DNA of 64,000 bases from Mycolicibacterium frederiksbergense (lineage in GTDB: Bacteria > Actinomycetota > Actinomycetes > Mycobacteriales > Mycobacteriaceae). Shown here piece after piece: positions 31,184 through 40,443 of the stretch. The DNA is taken from assembly GCF_029893345.1 (NCBI RefSeq), contig NZ_JARXVE010000003.1, forward strand, positions 372,001 through 436,000, written 5' to 3'. The position numbers and the translations under genes were made by a program. Each line of letters starts with the position of its first letter. The stretch's first letter is position 1. The notes beneath the pieces were generated by a model, which had not been told where the DNA came from, did no database searches, and saw only the letters and a list, made by a program, of their open reading frames with translations.

Positions 31184-32617
31184 TCACATCTGCGGGTACG
31201 TCGGGTACTCGATGCCCGACAAGTATTGAACGGTCCGCACGACCTGGCACGAGTAGCCGAATTCGTTGTCGTACCAGACGTACAGGATCACGTTGTCTTC
31301 GTCGACGATCGTCGCGTTCGCATCGATGATGCTCGCCGCGCGTGAGCCGATGAAGTCGCTCGACACGGCGTCGGTGGCCGCGGTGTAGTCGAGGTTGCGG
31401 CTCAACGGTCCCGATAGTGAAGCCTGGCGGAGGTACTCCAGGGCTTCGTCTTTGGTGGTCGGCCGGTGCAGTTGCATGTTCAGGATCGCCACCGAAACAT
31501 CCGGGGTGGGAACGCGAATCGAGCTCCCGCTGATCTTGGCCTTCAGATCGGGCATCGCCTTGGAAACAGCGGAGGCGGCGCCGGTTTCGGTGAGCACCAG
31601 GTTGAACGGCGCGGACCGGCCGCGGCGGTCGGCCTTGTGATAGTTGTCCAGCAGATTCTGGTCGTTGGTGAACGAATGCACGGTCTCCACGTGACAGCGC
31701 TCGATGCCGTACTCGTCGTCCATTGCCTTCAGCGGGGGAACGATCGCGTTGGTCGTGCACGAGGCACACGAGAAGATCTGCTGGCCGAGGTCGAGCGTGC
31801 GGTGGTTGACCCCGTGCACGATGTTCGGCACGTCACCCTTGCCGGGTGCGGTCAGCAGGACCTTCGCGATACCGGGGCGCAGGTGGTTGGACAGGCCTTC
31901 GCGGTCGCGCCACTTGCCGGTGTTGTCGATCAGGATCGCGTTGTCGATGCCGTACTGCGTGTAGTCGACGGTCGTCGGGTCGTCGCTGTGGATGAACTTG
32001 ATGACGTTGCCGTTGGCGATGAGGCAGTTGTTCTCGTTGTCGACCTTGATCGAGCCGTTGAATTGGCCGTGCACCGAGTCGCGGCGCAGCAACGACGCCC
32101 GCTTGGCCAGGTCGTCGCTCCCGTTGCTGCGGATTACGACTGCGCGCAGGTTCAGGCCGTTGCCGGATCCGGCCTTTTCGATCAGCAGCCGGGCCACGAG
32201 CCGGCCGATCCGGCCGAACCCGTAGAGCACCACGTCCCGCGGGCCCTGCGGTTCGAGCTTGTTCTCCCCCGTCACGTCGCTGAGCGCTTGCGCGGTGAAC
32301 TCTGGCACGGACAGTCCCGCATCGCTGGCGCGGTAGGCCATCACCAGCAGGCCGAGATCGATCTTCGACGGGCCCAGGTCCAGATCGGTCAACGCCTGCA
32401 GGAACGGGAAGGTCTCCTCGACCGAGAGTTCGTCGCCGCCGACCTGTCGGGCGAACCGGTGGGTCCGCAGGATGCTGATCACGGATTTGTTCACCAGGGA
32501 CCGGCTGTGCAGCAGGACTGTCACGCCCTTGGCCCGGTGCAGGGTGCCGATGATCGGGATCATCGCCTCCGCGAGTGCTTCCTGAGCGTTCCAATGGGCG
32601 AGTTCTGGGCTGTTCAA
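31184..32617 (-). CDS. gapB: Glyceraldehyde-3-phosphate dehydrogenase, long (GapB-like) type
   Basis: This 477-residue protein has an extra N-terminal region of about 125 residues before the NAD(P)-binding domain (VVLYGFGRIGRLVARLLI). The catalytic cysteine is in FSCASCTTNAIVPPL, with HSFTNDQNLLDNYHKADRRG downstream and WYDNEFGYSCQVVRT near the end. The long form occurs in corynebacteria, where GapB-type enzymes work in the gluconeogenic direction with NADP; that role is an inference. The start is TTG at 32617 with a weak AGGA. It is absent here in M. tuberculosis. Confidence 0.88.
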   Translation of the reverse strand: MNSPELAHWNAQEALAEAMIPIIGTLHRAKGVTVLLHSRSLVNKSVISILRTHRFARQVGGDELSVEETFPFLQALTDLDLGPSKIDLGLLVMAYRASDAGLSVPEFTAQALSDVTGENKLEPQGPRDVVLYGFGRIGRLVARLLIEKAGSGNGLNLRAVVIRSNGSDDLAKRASLLRRDSVHGQFNGSIKVDNENNCLIANGNVIKFIHSDDPTTVDYTQYGIDNAILIDNTGKWRDREGLSNHLRPGIAKVLLTAPGKGDVPNIVHGVNHRTLDLGQQIFSCASCTTNAIVPPLKAMDDEYGIERCHVETVHSFTNDQNLLDNYHKADRRGRSAPFNLVLTETGAASAVSKAMPDLKAKISGSSIRVPTPDVSVAILNMQLHRPTTKDEALEYLRQASLSGPLSRNLDYTAATDAVSSDFIGSRAASIIDANATIVDEDNVILYVWYDNEFGYSCQVVRTVQYLSGIEYPTYPQM

Positions 32618-32747
32618 TTCAAGCGTCCTGTAGGTCGGGTGGGCTGGTCTCTCGGATGGAGTCCAGGGTCGAGCCTATCGACCGCGAAATCTCACCTTGC
32701 GCCACCGTGCCAGGGTGACGGCGGGACAACCGCGATGGACCGGCCGA

Positions 32748-34100
32748 CTAGGTCTCCAGAGCGAGCGAATCCGGCTCCGGATCGATGGTCCTCGATCCCC
32801 CTGGAGCCCGCTGAGCAGCGTCGGGGTCGGCAATCGTCTTGGATATGAGGTAGTGCGCGAGTCCGCCCGCCACCATTCCGACGACCGCTGTCGACAGCGC
32901 CGGCGCGAAGGCCTCCGCGAGGGCGGATACCGCACAGCCGATGCCCCACGACACGAATGCGTGCAGTCGGTAGCCGGCTGGTGCCGACACCCGCCACCGC
33001 CGCAACATGAGCTGGTCGACGATCATCACCGCACCGAGCGGCGGAACCAGAATGCCCAATAACGACAGCCATTGCTCGAAATAGCTCCACGCGCCGGACA
33101 CCGCGATCCCGATGCCGACGATCCCGATGATCGCCGCCGTCACCCGCATGCTCCTGCGTGACAGGCTGGCCCAGCCGACCGCCGACAGGTACAGGTTGTG
33201 TGCGCACACACTGCCCAGGTTCATGAACAAGAGCAGGATGGCCAGAACGGTGAAGAGGCCGCCGCGTTCGGTGAACGCGTGGAAGAAGTTGGCGCGGTCG
33301 GCCGAGCCCACCGCGGCGGTGATGATGCCCCCGATCAACATCGACACCGAGTTGGCGAACGGGAACGCAGCGGCGGTCGAGATGAGGGACTGCGGCGTGT
33401 TCTTCGCCCACCGGTTGAAGTCACCGGTCATCGTGCCGCCGTCGACGAACAGTGCGATGACCATGGTGACGGCGAATCCGAACGTCAAGGCGTGGTCGCC
33501 GGAGAAGCTTGTCACCGAGCCCCAGCCGTGGACCGAAACCGCGTCGATCACCGCCCAGATGCCGAAGAGCAGGAACAGCGGGATCGACAAATAGCCGATG
33601 AGTGTCAGAGCTCTGATACCCAGCATGGTTATCCCGGTGTAGATCAGACCCGCGATGATCGACATGACCAGGACGCTGATGCCGAATGCCTCACCCATGC
33701 TGACCCCGGTCAGCGCGACCTGCACCGCGAACCAGCCGACGACGATGGTCGCCATCGCTCCTGTGATTCCCGTCGAGCCCTTCGTTCCGAAAGTGAGCGC
33801 CGACTGCAGGCGGAAGTTCAGACCTCTGCGGGTCGACACGATCCCGATCAGACCCGTGTAGAGGAACAGCGTGATGTTCCCGACCAGGATCGCGGCAACG
33901 CCCTGTGCGAATCCCAACGACGACACAATGGCGCCGCCAACGACGGCACAGGTCAAGATCATGGGAAAGCCCATCCACACCAACGCGTTGGCAACCAGGC
34001 CTCGGCGGGCAGACGGCGGCACGGGTGTGGTCTCGTATTCCTCACCCATGCCCCGATGACCGGCGTCCGGCGGAACCGATTCGGAGGGTTTGCTGCGCAT
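32748..34100 (-). CDS. NCS1-family (CodB-like) nucleobase/allantoin-type permease
   Basis: This 450-residue membrane protein has about twelve predicted helices. The family features are LVWMGFPMILTCAVVGGAIV at the first helix, FGTKGSTGITGAMATIVVGW and the DGGTMTGDFNRWAKN loop typical of cytosine permease CodB. GAAGGGAAG lies before the ATG at 34100. It follows the amidase gene by 66 bp on the same strand, so it may import the substrate of that enzyme or its relatives. Substrate is unknown. Confidence 0.85.
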   Translation of the reverse strand: MRSKPSESVPPDAGHRGMGEEYETTPVPPSARRGLVANALVWMGFPMILTCAVVGGAIVSSLGFAQGVAAILVGNITLFLYTGLIGIVSTRRGLNFRLQSALTFGTKGSTGITGAMATIVVGWFAVQVALTGVSMGEAFGISVLVMSIIAGLIYTGITMLGIRALTLIGYLSIPLFLLFGIWAVIDAVSVHGWGSVTSFSGDHALTFGFAVTMVIALFVDGGTMTGDFNRWAKNTPQSLISTAAAFPFANSVSMLIGGIITAAVGSADRANFFHAFTERGGLFTVLAILLLFMNLGSVCAHNLYLSAVGWASLSRRSMRVTAAIIGIVGIGIAVSGAWSYFEQWLSLLGILVPPLGAVMIVDQLMLRRWRVSAPAGYRLHAFVSWGIGCAVSALAEAFAPALSTAVVGMVAGGLAHYLISKTIADPDAAQRAPGGSRTIDPEPDSLALET

Positions 34101-34166
34101 GTTCTTCCCTTCAGGCGACTGATTTTCTGGCGATGACGGATAAGCGAGTGGTCCGGACCACCGCGG

Positions 34167-35645
34167 TTACAGATCTCGCCCTGCGGTCAGTGCGTAGATG
34201 CCGGACCAGGGTTGGGCTTGTTCAAATGCGGCGATAGCCGCCATGACGCCGGCGTCGTCGTGTGGACGGCCCATCACGAGCATTCCGACCGGGAGGCCGT
34301 TCGACAGGCCGGCGGGCACCGATGCGCTGGGGTTTCCGGTGAAGTTGGTGAAATAGGTCATGCACCAACCGATCAGGGGGTCGACGGCGGTGCCGTTGAT
34401 GTCGCGAGGGCCCTGGGTTTCCCCATCGGCGCTGTTGGTGACCGGCAGGCAGGCGACGGTTGGCGCGACGATGAAATCAAGGTTGTCGAAGGCCGCACGG
34501 AATCGGTCGAACACGGTGGTTCGCATCGCATGGTCGCGCGGGAGGTCATCGATGGTGAGGTGCGGGACGAGGTCGACCCAACGCATCATTGCCGACGGCA
34601 GCTCGTCTGGGCACGCGGTACGTAAGTCGATGCCCCGGGCAGCGAGTTGGTTCATGCTCTGGTGGATGCCTATCGCGGTCCCGCGGCACCACATGTCGCT
34701 CAGCTCGGATTGGTCGAACGGGATGTCGAGTTTCACCGGATGCACCGAGGCCCCAAGGGATTCGAATACGGCCGCCGAATGGGCGACCACTTCGGCGACG
34801 CACGTGTCGACCGGAAAGATCCCATAGTCGGGTGTGAAGCCGATCCGTTTACCCCGCACTCCCGCGGCCATAGCGCCGAGAAAGTCGACCTGCTCGCGCA
34901 GCGAGCCGGGGTCGCCCGGGTGGTAGCCCTGGAGCGCGGTCATCGCCAGCGCACAGTCCGCTACGGTTCGGGTGATTGGACCCTCGTAGAGGAAAAAGCC
35001 GGGACCGAATGCGTTGGGCCTGTTCAAGAATGGCACCCGACCGACCGATGGCTGGAATCCGACGACCCCGCTCCAGGACGCCGGGATGCGGATCGAGCCG
35101 CCGCCGTCGGTGGCTCCGGCGAGCGGTACCAGCCCGTCGGCCACCGCCGCCGCGCTGCCGCCGGAGGATCCGCCGGCGTTCCTGCTCAGGTCGAACGGAT
35201 TTCTGGTCGGCCCGAACGTCTTGTTGTCCGTCGTGCCGCGAAAGCCGAAGGCGGGGCTGTTCGTTTGGCCGATGACGATCCCGCCGGCGGCCTCGATCCG
35301 GGCGGGGAACGTGCTCCACTCCGAGGCCAGGTTGTCAGTCAGGGCAGACAGCGAGCCCAGTGTTGCCGGCCAGCCGGGCTTGTGTCCGAACAGGTCCTTC
35401 ATCAGCGTTGGCACTCCCGCCAGCAGCCCGATGTCCTCGCCGCGCATCAGCGCGGCCTCCAGCTTGCGGGCATGGCAGAGCGCGTCGTCGTATCCCTTGT
35501 ACGTCACGGCGTTCAATGTGGGATTGCGCCGTTCGATCACGTCGATGGCCGCCCGGATGACTTCCACCGGCGACAGGTGTCGTGCCCGCACCGCACGCGA
35601 GGTCTCAGTGGCGGTCATCGCCGGCAGGTCTGTGGTGAATTCCAT
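34167..35645 (-). CDS. Amidase-signature family hydrolase
   Basis: This 492-residue enzyme has the Ser-cisSer-Lys triad: Lys83 (GVPTLMKDL), cis-Ser160 (NAGGSSGGSAAAVADG) and Ser184 (TDGGGSIRIPAS). The ATG at 35645 has AAGGAG seven bases upstream; the frame extends to 35825 without good start support. It cleaves an amide in the cytoplasm. The permease downstream and the LuxR gene upstream suggest an amide-utilisation cassette, but the substrate is not evident. Confidence 0.88.
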   Translation of the reverse strand: MEFTTDLPAMTATETSRAVRARHLSPVEVIRAAIDVIERRNPTLNAVTYKGYDDALCHARKLEAALMRGEDIGLLAGVPTLMKDLFGHKPGWPATLGSLSALTDNLASEWSTFPARIEAAGGIVIGQTNSPAFGFRGTTDNKTFGPTRNPFDLSRNAGGSSGGSAAAVADGLVPLAGATDGGGSIRIPASWSGVVGFQPSVGRVPFLNRPNAFGPGFFLYEGPITRTVADCALAMTALQGYHPGDPGSLREQVDFLGAMAAGVRGKRIGFTPDYGIFPVDTCVAEVVAHSAAVFESLGASVHPVKLDIPFDQSELSDMWCRGTAIGIHQSMNQLAARGIDLRTACPDELPSAMMRWVDLVPHLTIDDLPRDHAMRTTVFDRFRAAFDNLDFIVAPTVACLPVTNSADGETQGPRDINGTAVDPLIGWCMTYFTNFTGNPSASVPAGLSNGLPVGMLVMGRPHDDAGVMAAIAAFEQAQPWSGIYALTAGRDL

Positions 35646-35872
35646 TGGTGTGCTCCTTGACACGGTTGTCGCGGCGATATGCCCGGTGCCCAGTCCGGCC
35701 GGTATCGCAGAATGCCGAGTACGCGGAGTACGCCACTGGATGCCGACGGGTCGATCTCGTGCGTCGGACGTGGCGCGGGTGCCGCCGAGTGTGGGATAGG
35801 TCTCACCAGGTCCGATGGTGAGCAACGCTAGTCAGCCGATGTCCGTCGGTTCGTCGGTCAGATTGCGTATTT

Positions 35873-36868
35873 CTAGGACTCGACGAGTCCTTCGCGTTCG
35901 GCCCGCAATGCCGCGGCGGTCCTGGTCGAAACGCCGAATTTGATCAGGATGTGTTCTACGTGGGTGGTGATGGTGCGCGTGCTGGTATGCAACCGTTGGG
36001 CGATCTCCGCGTTCGACAGACCCTCGGTCATGGCCGCGAGGACATCGAGTTCTCGGTTGGTGAGGCCGTACGGCAGGTCCACGGTCTCCCATGACACGAC
36101 TGCGCGGCAGATCTCGTCCCGCAACGGGACCAGGCTCACTCGAACGGGTTTGATTCTGCGGGAGCGTCCGCGGGCCGTCTCGTCCCGCCATAGGAAGCGG
36201 ATGGGTGCGCCAGCACGGGATTCGAGCGAATACCGCGCGGTGTCGAGAAGCCCCTGCGACGGCAACCGGTCACCGTTGAGCAGGACCCATCCGTGCTCCG
36301 CATCGAGAGCGGCGCTGTCCCGGCCCGGCCATGTGATGGCGGCCAGGCGGCGACCGGCAGCAAGCCGATCGACCAGCGGCAGCAGGAGGGCGGCGGTGGT
36401 CCCCAGCGAATCTCGCACGAAATCGGCAGGCGCGGTAGATGTTTCAAAGCTGGCCATCAGCATGCCGGCGTAGCCGCCCGCCGGGTTGCGCAACAGCACC
36501 GTCGCACCCTCGTGGAAGCCGCTGGATTCGATTGCCGTGACATAGAATTCGGAGTCGCGCCGGTCGAACGGGCAGTCATGCCAGAAAACAGCGTCGGAAC
36601 CGTGCTCGAGTACCTCCCAAACCCGGTCCCTGCGGTAGCGGGGCCCATTGGCTGCAGCAATCGTGGCGGGACTGTACCCACGGCTGGCAACGGTGGTGTG
36701 GGTCGCCGTGTGCTCATCCCAGCCGGCGATCTGGGCGGCGGCGTACGGCACGATCGAGGACAGAGCGTCGAGCACTTCACTCGCGCGCTCTTGCTGTGAC
36801 GATGCCTCGGCGACGGCCGCAGCGATGCGGCGGATGGCGTCGAGCTCTACCGATCTCAACACCCGCAC
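35873..36868 (-). CDS. LuxR-family transcriptional regulator with GAF-like sensor
   Basis: This 331-residue protein has an N-terminal GAF-like sensor region (about 5-160) and a C-terminal LuxR helix-turn-helix (about 265-325; LTNRELDVLAAMTEGLSNAE, then IAQRLHTSTRTITTHVEHIL). The start is GTG at 36868. It lies 227 bp upstream of the amidase-permease pair on the same strand and is probably their regulator. The 227-bp gap is the likely promoter region. Confidence 0.85.
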   Translation of the reverse strand: MRVLRSVELDAIRRIAAAVAEASSQQERASEVLDALSSIVPYAAAQIAGWDEHTATHTTVASRGYSPATIAAANGPRYRRDRVWEVLEHGSDAVFWHDCPFDRRDSEFYVTAIESSGFHEGATVLLRNPAGGYAGMLMASFETSTAPADFVRDSLGTTAALLLPLVDRLAAGRRLAAITWPGRDSAALDAEHGWVLLNGDRLPSQGLLDTARYSLESRAGAPIRFLWRDETARGRSRRIKPVRVSLVPLRDEICRAVVSWETVDLPYGLTNRELDVLAAMTEGLSNAEIAQRLHTSTRTITTHVEHILIKFGVSTRTAAALRAEREGLVES

Positions 36869-36887
36869 ACTGTAAGTCCGGTCATAT

Positions 36888-36916
36888 CGATGGGCAACGA
36901 CACCGCTTGCCCATCG
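36888..36916. terminator. Hairpin after cwsA
   Basis: CGATGGGCAA (36888-36897) pairs perfectly with TTGCCCATCG (36907-36916), directly after the cwsA stop on the minus strand and before luxR. Confidence 0.6.
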
Positions 36917-36918
36917 TG

Positions 36919-37329
36919 TCAGGGCTTGGGCGCGACGTCCACGCTCGGCGGCAGTGGTGAGGGCGGCTCGGGGCGCCTGGTGCGGCGCACGACCGAGAAG
37001 GCCACCGCTCCCCCGGCCAGCACGGCAGCGGCGACCGCGGCGATGAGCAAGGGCCTGCGCCGGCGCTTGGGCTTGGCCGGGGCTGCGTCGGACAGCAGCT
37101 CCGGCAGTATCTCGGGCAGTGCTGCCACGGCCTCCGCGGCGGCGGCGAGCTGACGACGCAGCTTGCCGGACTCATAGCGCTTGCGCAGCTCGGCTGCGGC
37201 GGCGGACGCGGTGTTGAGGCTCAGCCCCACCACGCCGCGGGTCACATCGACCGGACCCACCGTGCTGTATTTCAGGCCGCGGGCTAGGCGTTGACTGGGG
37301 GCCAACCGGGCATCGGCGTTCGCGGTCAT
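36919..37329 (-). CDS. cwsA: Cell wall synthesis protein CwsA
   Basis: This 136-residue protein starts at the ATG giving MTANADARLAPSQRLARGLK, with AGAAAGG upstream; a longer frame to 37998 is antisense to ppiA. One membrane helix lies near 94-114 (LLIAAVAAAVLAGGAVAFSV) between basic flanks (KRRRR, RRTRR). CwsA (Rv0008c) interacts with CrgA and Wag31 and helps polar growth and division. crgA lies nearby. Confidence 0.88.
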   Translation of the reverse strand: MTANADARLAPSQRLARGLKYSTVGPVDVTRGVVGLSLNTASAAAAELRKRYESGKLRRQLAAAAEAVAALPEILPELLSDAAPAKPKRRRRPLLIAAVAAAVLAGGAVAFSVVRRTRRPEPPSPLPPSVDVAPKP

Positions 37330-37455
37330 CTGGCGCCTTTCTGGGCTCGTGGCATCTACCGGGCTGGGATCCAGACTGCCATCTTCCGGCGTCGTTGTGG
37401 CCGTCGATGGGGTAACCGCTTGCCGCCCGGGGCAAGGATGGCAGACTGAGTTCTC

Positions 37456-37983
37456 GTGACGAGCCCCATTCAGACCGCGACGGCGACACTGCATACCAAC
37501 CGCGGCGATATCAAGATCGCACTGTTCGGAAACCACGCTCCCAAGACCGTGGCCAACTTCGTCGGCTTGGCGCAGGGGACCCGGGACTACAGCACCGAGA
37601 ATGCTTCCGGTACCACGTCCGGTCCGTTCTACGATGGGGCGATCTTCCACCGGGTGATCGACGGCTTCATGATCCAGGGCGGCGATCCGACCGGTACCGG
37701 CCGCGGCGGCCCGGGCTACCAGTTCGCCGACGAGTTCCACCCCGAGCTGCAGTTCGACAAGCCCTACCTGCTGGCCATGGCCAACGCCGGGCCGGGCACC
37801 AACGGCTCGCAGTTCTTCATCACCGTCGGCGCCACCCCGCATCTGAACCGCCGGCACACCATCTTCGGTGAGGTCGTCGATCCCGAGTCGCAGAAGGTGG
37901 TCGACGCCATCGCCAGCACCGCCACCGATCGGGCCGACCGTCCGGCCGATCCGGTCGTGATCGAGTCGATCACCGTGGCATAA
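37456..37983 (+). CDS. ppiA: Peptidyl-prolyl cis-trans isomerase A (cyclophilin)
   Basis: This 175-residue cytoplasmic cyclophilin has [36 protein letters not shown] and [12 protein letters not shown], including the catalytic Arg in FHRV. The GTG at 37456 is the start. It accelerates proline isomerisation in protein folding. The position matches Rv0009. Confidence 0.96.
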   Translation: MTSPIQTATATLHTNRGDIKIALFGNHAPKTVANFVGLAQGTRDYSTENASGTTSGPFYDGAIFHRVIDGFMIQGGDPTGTGRGGPGYQFADEFHPELQFDKPYLLAMANAGPGTNGSQFFITVGATPHLNRRHTIFGEVVDPESQKVVDAIASTATDRADRPADPVVIESITVA

Positions 37984-38000
37984 CCACGTAACCACCAAGT

Positions 38001-38029
38001 GCGACGCCCCCGCATCGCGGGGGCGTCGC
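38001..38029. terminator. Strong hairpin terminator between ppiA and the PH-domain gene
   Basis: GCGACGCCCCCGC (38001-38013) pairs fully with GCGGGGGCGTCGC (38017-38029) around ATC. It sits between convergent genes and can serve both. Confidence 0.75.
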
Positions 38030-38046
38030 CTTGTGTGTGGGGTTTT

Positions 38047-38454
38047 TCAGTAGCCGGCCGCGGTCAAGGCGTCCAGGACGTCGAGCGGGTCGGTTCCCAG
38101 ATCCCACCGGGTAAAGACGTGCAGCCGGTCGTCGGCTGTGTCGATCTCCAGTAGGCGTGCCTTGCGGCCGATCCGGCGGAATTCGGTGATCCGGATCCCC
38201 CGGATCTGATTGCGCTGATATGTACGGGTGCGCCACCAACCGGCAACGGTGAGACCGTCTTGGTTCATTGCCAGTTTTGGCCGTGCTCGCCACGACAATG
38301 TTGCAAACGTGAGCAATCCCACTGCGGCAATGCCGGCAAGGACACGTCCGGGCGGATCTGTGATCACCGTCACAGCTGCGGTAGCCATCACTAGTCCGGC
38401 TACGCCGCAACCTGCGATTCCTGTGGTAGGTGGGCTCCATTGGGTTTGCTGCAC
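38047..38454 (-). CDS. PH-domain-like membrane protein (Rv0010c-type)
   Basis: This 135-residue protein has two adjacent hydrophobic helices near 11-55 (GCGVAGLVMATAAVTVI, LAGIAAVGLLTFATL). A C-terminal bacterial PH-like domain (LTVAGWWRTRTYQRNQIRGI, LLEIDTADDRLHVFTRWDLG) follows. Its role is unknown; position matches Rv0010c. Confidence 0.82.
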   Translation of the reverse strand: MQQTQWSPPTTGIAGCGVAGLVMATAAVTVITDPPGRVLAGIAAVGLLTFATLSWRARPKLAMNQDGLTVAGWWRTRTYQRNQIRGIRITEFRRIGRKARLLEIDTADDRLHVFTRWDLGTDPLDVLDALTAAGY

Positions 38455-38609
38455 GGGTTCTTCACACCCTCTTACCGCGATGAATGAAGTTATCCACAGG
38501 TGCTATCCCCAATGGGGATGAATAACATCGATGTGATTGAGCATCGTCGAGGTTGCTGAACGGGTAACGCCGGGAACGTAAGATGAATTCATTAGAGCAT
38601 TGTCCCGGG

Positions 38610-38894
38610 TCAGCGCCAGCGCATCGTGAGCAACAGACCGCTGATCATGAAAGCAAAGGCGATCCCGTAGTTCCACGGACCCAAGTCAGCCATCCACTGC
38701 AACCACGTCGGGGTGTCCACCGGGTTGGTCGCGGCCAACTGGAACACCAGCAGCCACATCAGGCCGAACAGCATGAGGCCGATGAACAGCGCGATGAACC
38801 ACACACTCGACGGCCCGGCTTTCACCTTGACCGGAGTCCGGCTCACCGGCTTGGTGGTGAAGTCGTTCTTTTTGCGGACTTTGGACTTGGGCAT
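38610..38894 (-). CDS. crgA: Cell division protein CrgA
   Basis: This 94-residue protein starts [12 protein letters not shown] and has two membrane helices (about 31-53 and 72-92; [37 protein letters not shown]). CrgA links FtsZ, FtsQ, FtsI and PbpA during septum assembly and binds CwsA. Confidence 0.95.
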   Translation of the reverse strand: MPKSKVRKKNDFTTKPVSRTPVKVKAGPSSVWFIALFIGLMLFGLMWLLVFQLAATNPVDTPTWLQWMADLGPWNYGIAFAFMISGLLLTMRWR

Positions 38895-38988
38895 GGGTAC
38901 CTTCGCGGACAGTCGGCGTCACACGGTGCGACGATGAGGCAGGATGCCTCACGAGCCTAACGTAGCTGCACGTCCAGGAGAGACAGCG

Positions 38989-39738
38989 ATGGACCAACCT
39001 AGTCGGTCTAGATGGCGTTTCGGCGTACCCGTGGTCTGCCTGTTCGCCGGCCTGCTGCTGGCCGCCACCCACGGTGTCTCCGGCGGCGACGAGATTCGCC
39101 GGAGTGATGCTCCACGCCTGGTCGACCTGGTGCGCGAGGCCCAGGAGTCGGTCGAGCGGCTCACCGCCCAGCGCGATTCGCTGTCCGCCGAGATCGACAA
39201 TCACCACGGCGGCTCCCCCGGTTCGCATGCCGCGCTCGCCGCCATCACCGAGCGGTCGGCACAATTGGCCATCGACGCGGGCATGGTGCCGATGCGCGGT
39301 CCCGGGCTGGTGGTCACGCTCAACGACGCCCAGCGTGACGCTGAGGGCCGGTTCCCCCGCGACGCCTCCCCCGACGACCTGGTGGTGCACCAGCAGGACA
39401 TCCAGGCTGTGCTGAATGCGTTGTGGAGCGCCGGCGCCGAAGGCATCCAGATGCAGGATCAGCGCATCGTCGCGACGTCGGCGCCGCGCTGCGTCGGCAA
39501 CACCCTGCTGCTCAACGGACGCACCTACAGCCCGCCGTATGTCATCACCGCGATCGGCGACGCGCCGGCCATGCAGGCCGCGCTGACCGCCGCGCCGCTG
39601 GTCACCCTCTACAAGCAATATGTGGTGCGATTCGGCTTGGGCTACCTGGAAGAACCCCGCGCCGAAGTCGAGCTCTCGGGTCATACCGCGCCGCTGCGCA
39701 TGCGCTATGCCAAACCTGCGGGCCCGGTCGGCTACTGA
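38989..39738 (+). CDS. DUF881-family membrane-anchored protein (Rv0012-type)
   Basis: This 249-residue protein starts at the ATG after GGAGAG; an earlier in-frame ATG at 38944 lacks this. One N-terminal helix (about 10-30; RFGVPVVCLFAGLLLAATHG) anchors an outer domain with a coiled-coil segment (RLVDLVREAQESVERLTAQR) and the DUF881 core (VPMRGPGLVVTLNDA, NALWSAGAEGIQMQDQRIV). Related proteins lie near division genes in many Gram-positives. Function is unknown. Confidence 0.88.
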   Translation: MDQPSRSRWRFGVPVVCLFAGLLLAATHGVSGGDEIRRSDAPRLVDLVREAQESVERLTAQRDSLSAEIDNHHGGSPGSHAALAAITERSAQLAIDAGMVPMRGPGLVVTLNDAQRDAEGRFPRDASPDDLVVHQQDIQAVLNALWSAGAEGIQMQDQRIVATSAPRCVGNTLLLNGRTYSPPYVITAIGDAPAMQAALTAAPLVTLYKQYVVRFGLGYLEEPRAEVELSGHTAPLRMRYAKPAGPVGY

Positions 39739-39768
39739 ACCCAACGTTTCGGCCGGTAACCTGGGGCG

Positions 39769-40443
39769 ATGCGGGTTCTGGTCGTCGACAACTATGACAG
39801 TTTCGTGTTCAACCTGGTGCAGTACCTGGGTCAGCTCGGGGTGGACGCACAGGTCTGGCGTAACGACGATCCACGTCTGGCCACCGACGCCGACCTCGCC
39901 AAGGTGGCGGCCGACTTCGACGGTGTGCTGCTGAGCCCGGGACCGGGCACTCCCGAACGCGCCGGTGCGTCGATCCCCCTGGTGCACGCCTGCGCCGCGG
40001 CCGGCACTCCCCTACTGGGCGTCTGCCTCGGTCACCAGGCCATCGGGGTGGCGTTCGGCGGCACCGTCGACCGGGCTCCCGAACTGCTACACGGCAAGAC
40101 CAGCGTGGTGCACCATGCCGATGCCGGTGTGCTCAAGGGTCTTCCGGATCCCTTCACGGCCACGCGGTACCACTCGCTGACGATCCTGCCGGACACCGTG
40201 CCCGCGGAGCTCGAGGTGATCGGGCGGACCGACAGTGGCGTCATCATGGCTGTGCGTCACCGCGAGCTGCCCATTCATGGCGTGCAGTTCCACCCGGAGT
40301 CGATCCTGACTCAGGGCGGTCATCGCATGCTGGCGAACTGGCTCGGCTTCTGCGGTGCCGCCCCCGAAGAGCGGCTGGTTGCCGCGCTCGAGGACGAGGT
40401 GGCTCGCGCCGTAGCGGCGGCTACGACGCGAAGCTCAGCGTGA
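39769..40443 (+). CDS. trpG: Class I glutamine amidotransferase (anthranilate/aminodeoxychorismate synthase component II)
   Basis: This 224-residue GATase starts MRVLVVDNYDSFVFNLVQYL. The nucleophilic cysteine is in LLGVCLGHQAIG and the catalytic His/Glu pair in GVQFHPESILTQGG. It supplies ammonia to chorismate-using synthases for tryptophan or folate. Sequence alone does not separate TrpG from PabA. Its 3' end overlaps the convergent pknB by 23 bp. Confidence 0.92.
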   Translation: MRVLVVDNYDSFVFNLVQYLGQLGVDAQVWRNDDPRLATDADLAKVAADFDGVLLSPGPGTPERAGASIPLVHACAAAGTPLLGVCLGHQAIGVAFGGTVDRAPELLHGKTSVVHHADAGVLKGLPDPFTATRYHSLTILPDTVPAELEVIGRTDSGVIMAVRHRELPIHGVQFHPESILTQGGHRMLANWLGFCGAAPEERLVAALEDEVARAVAAATTRSSA

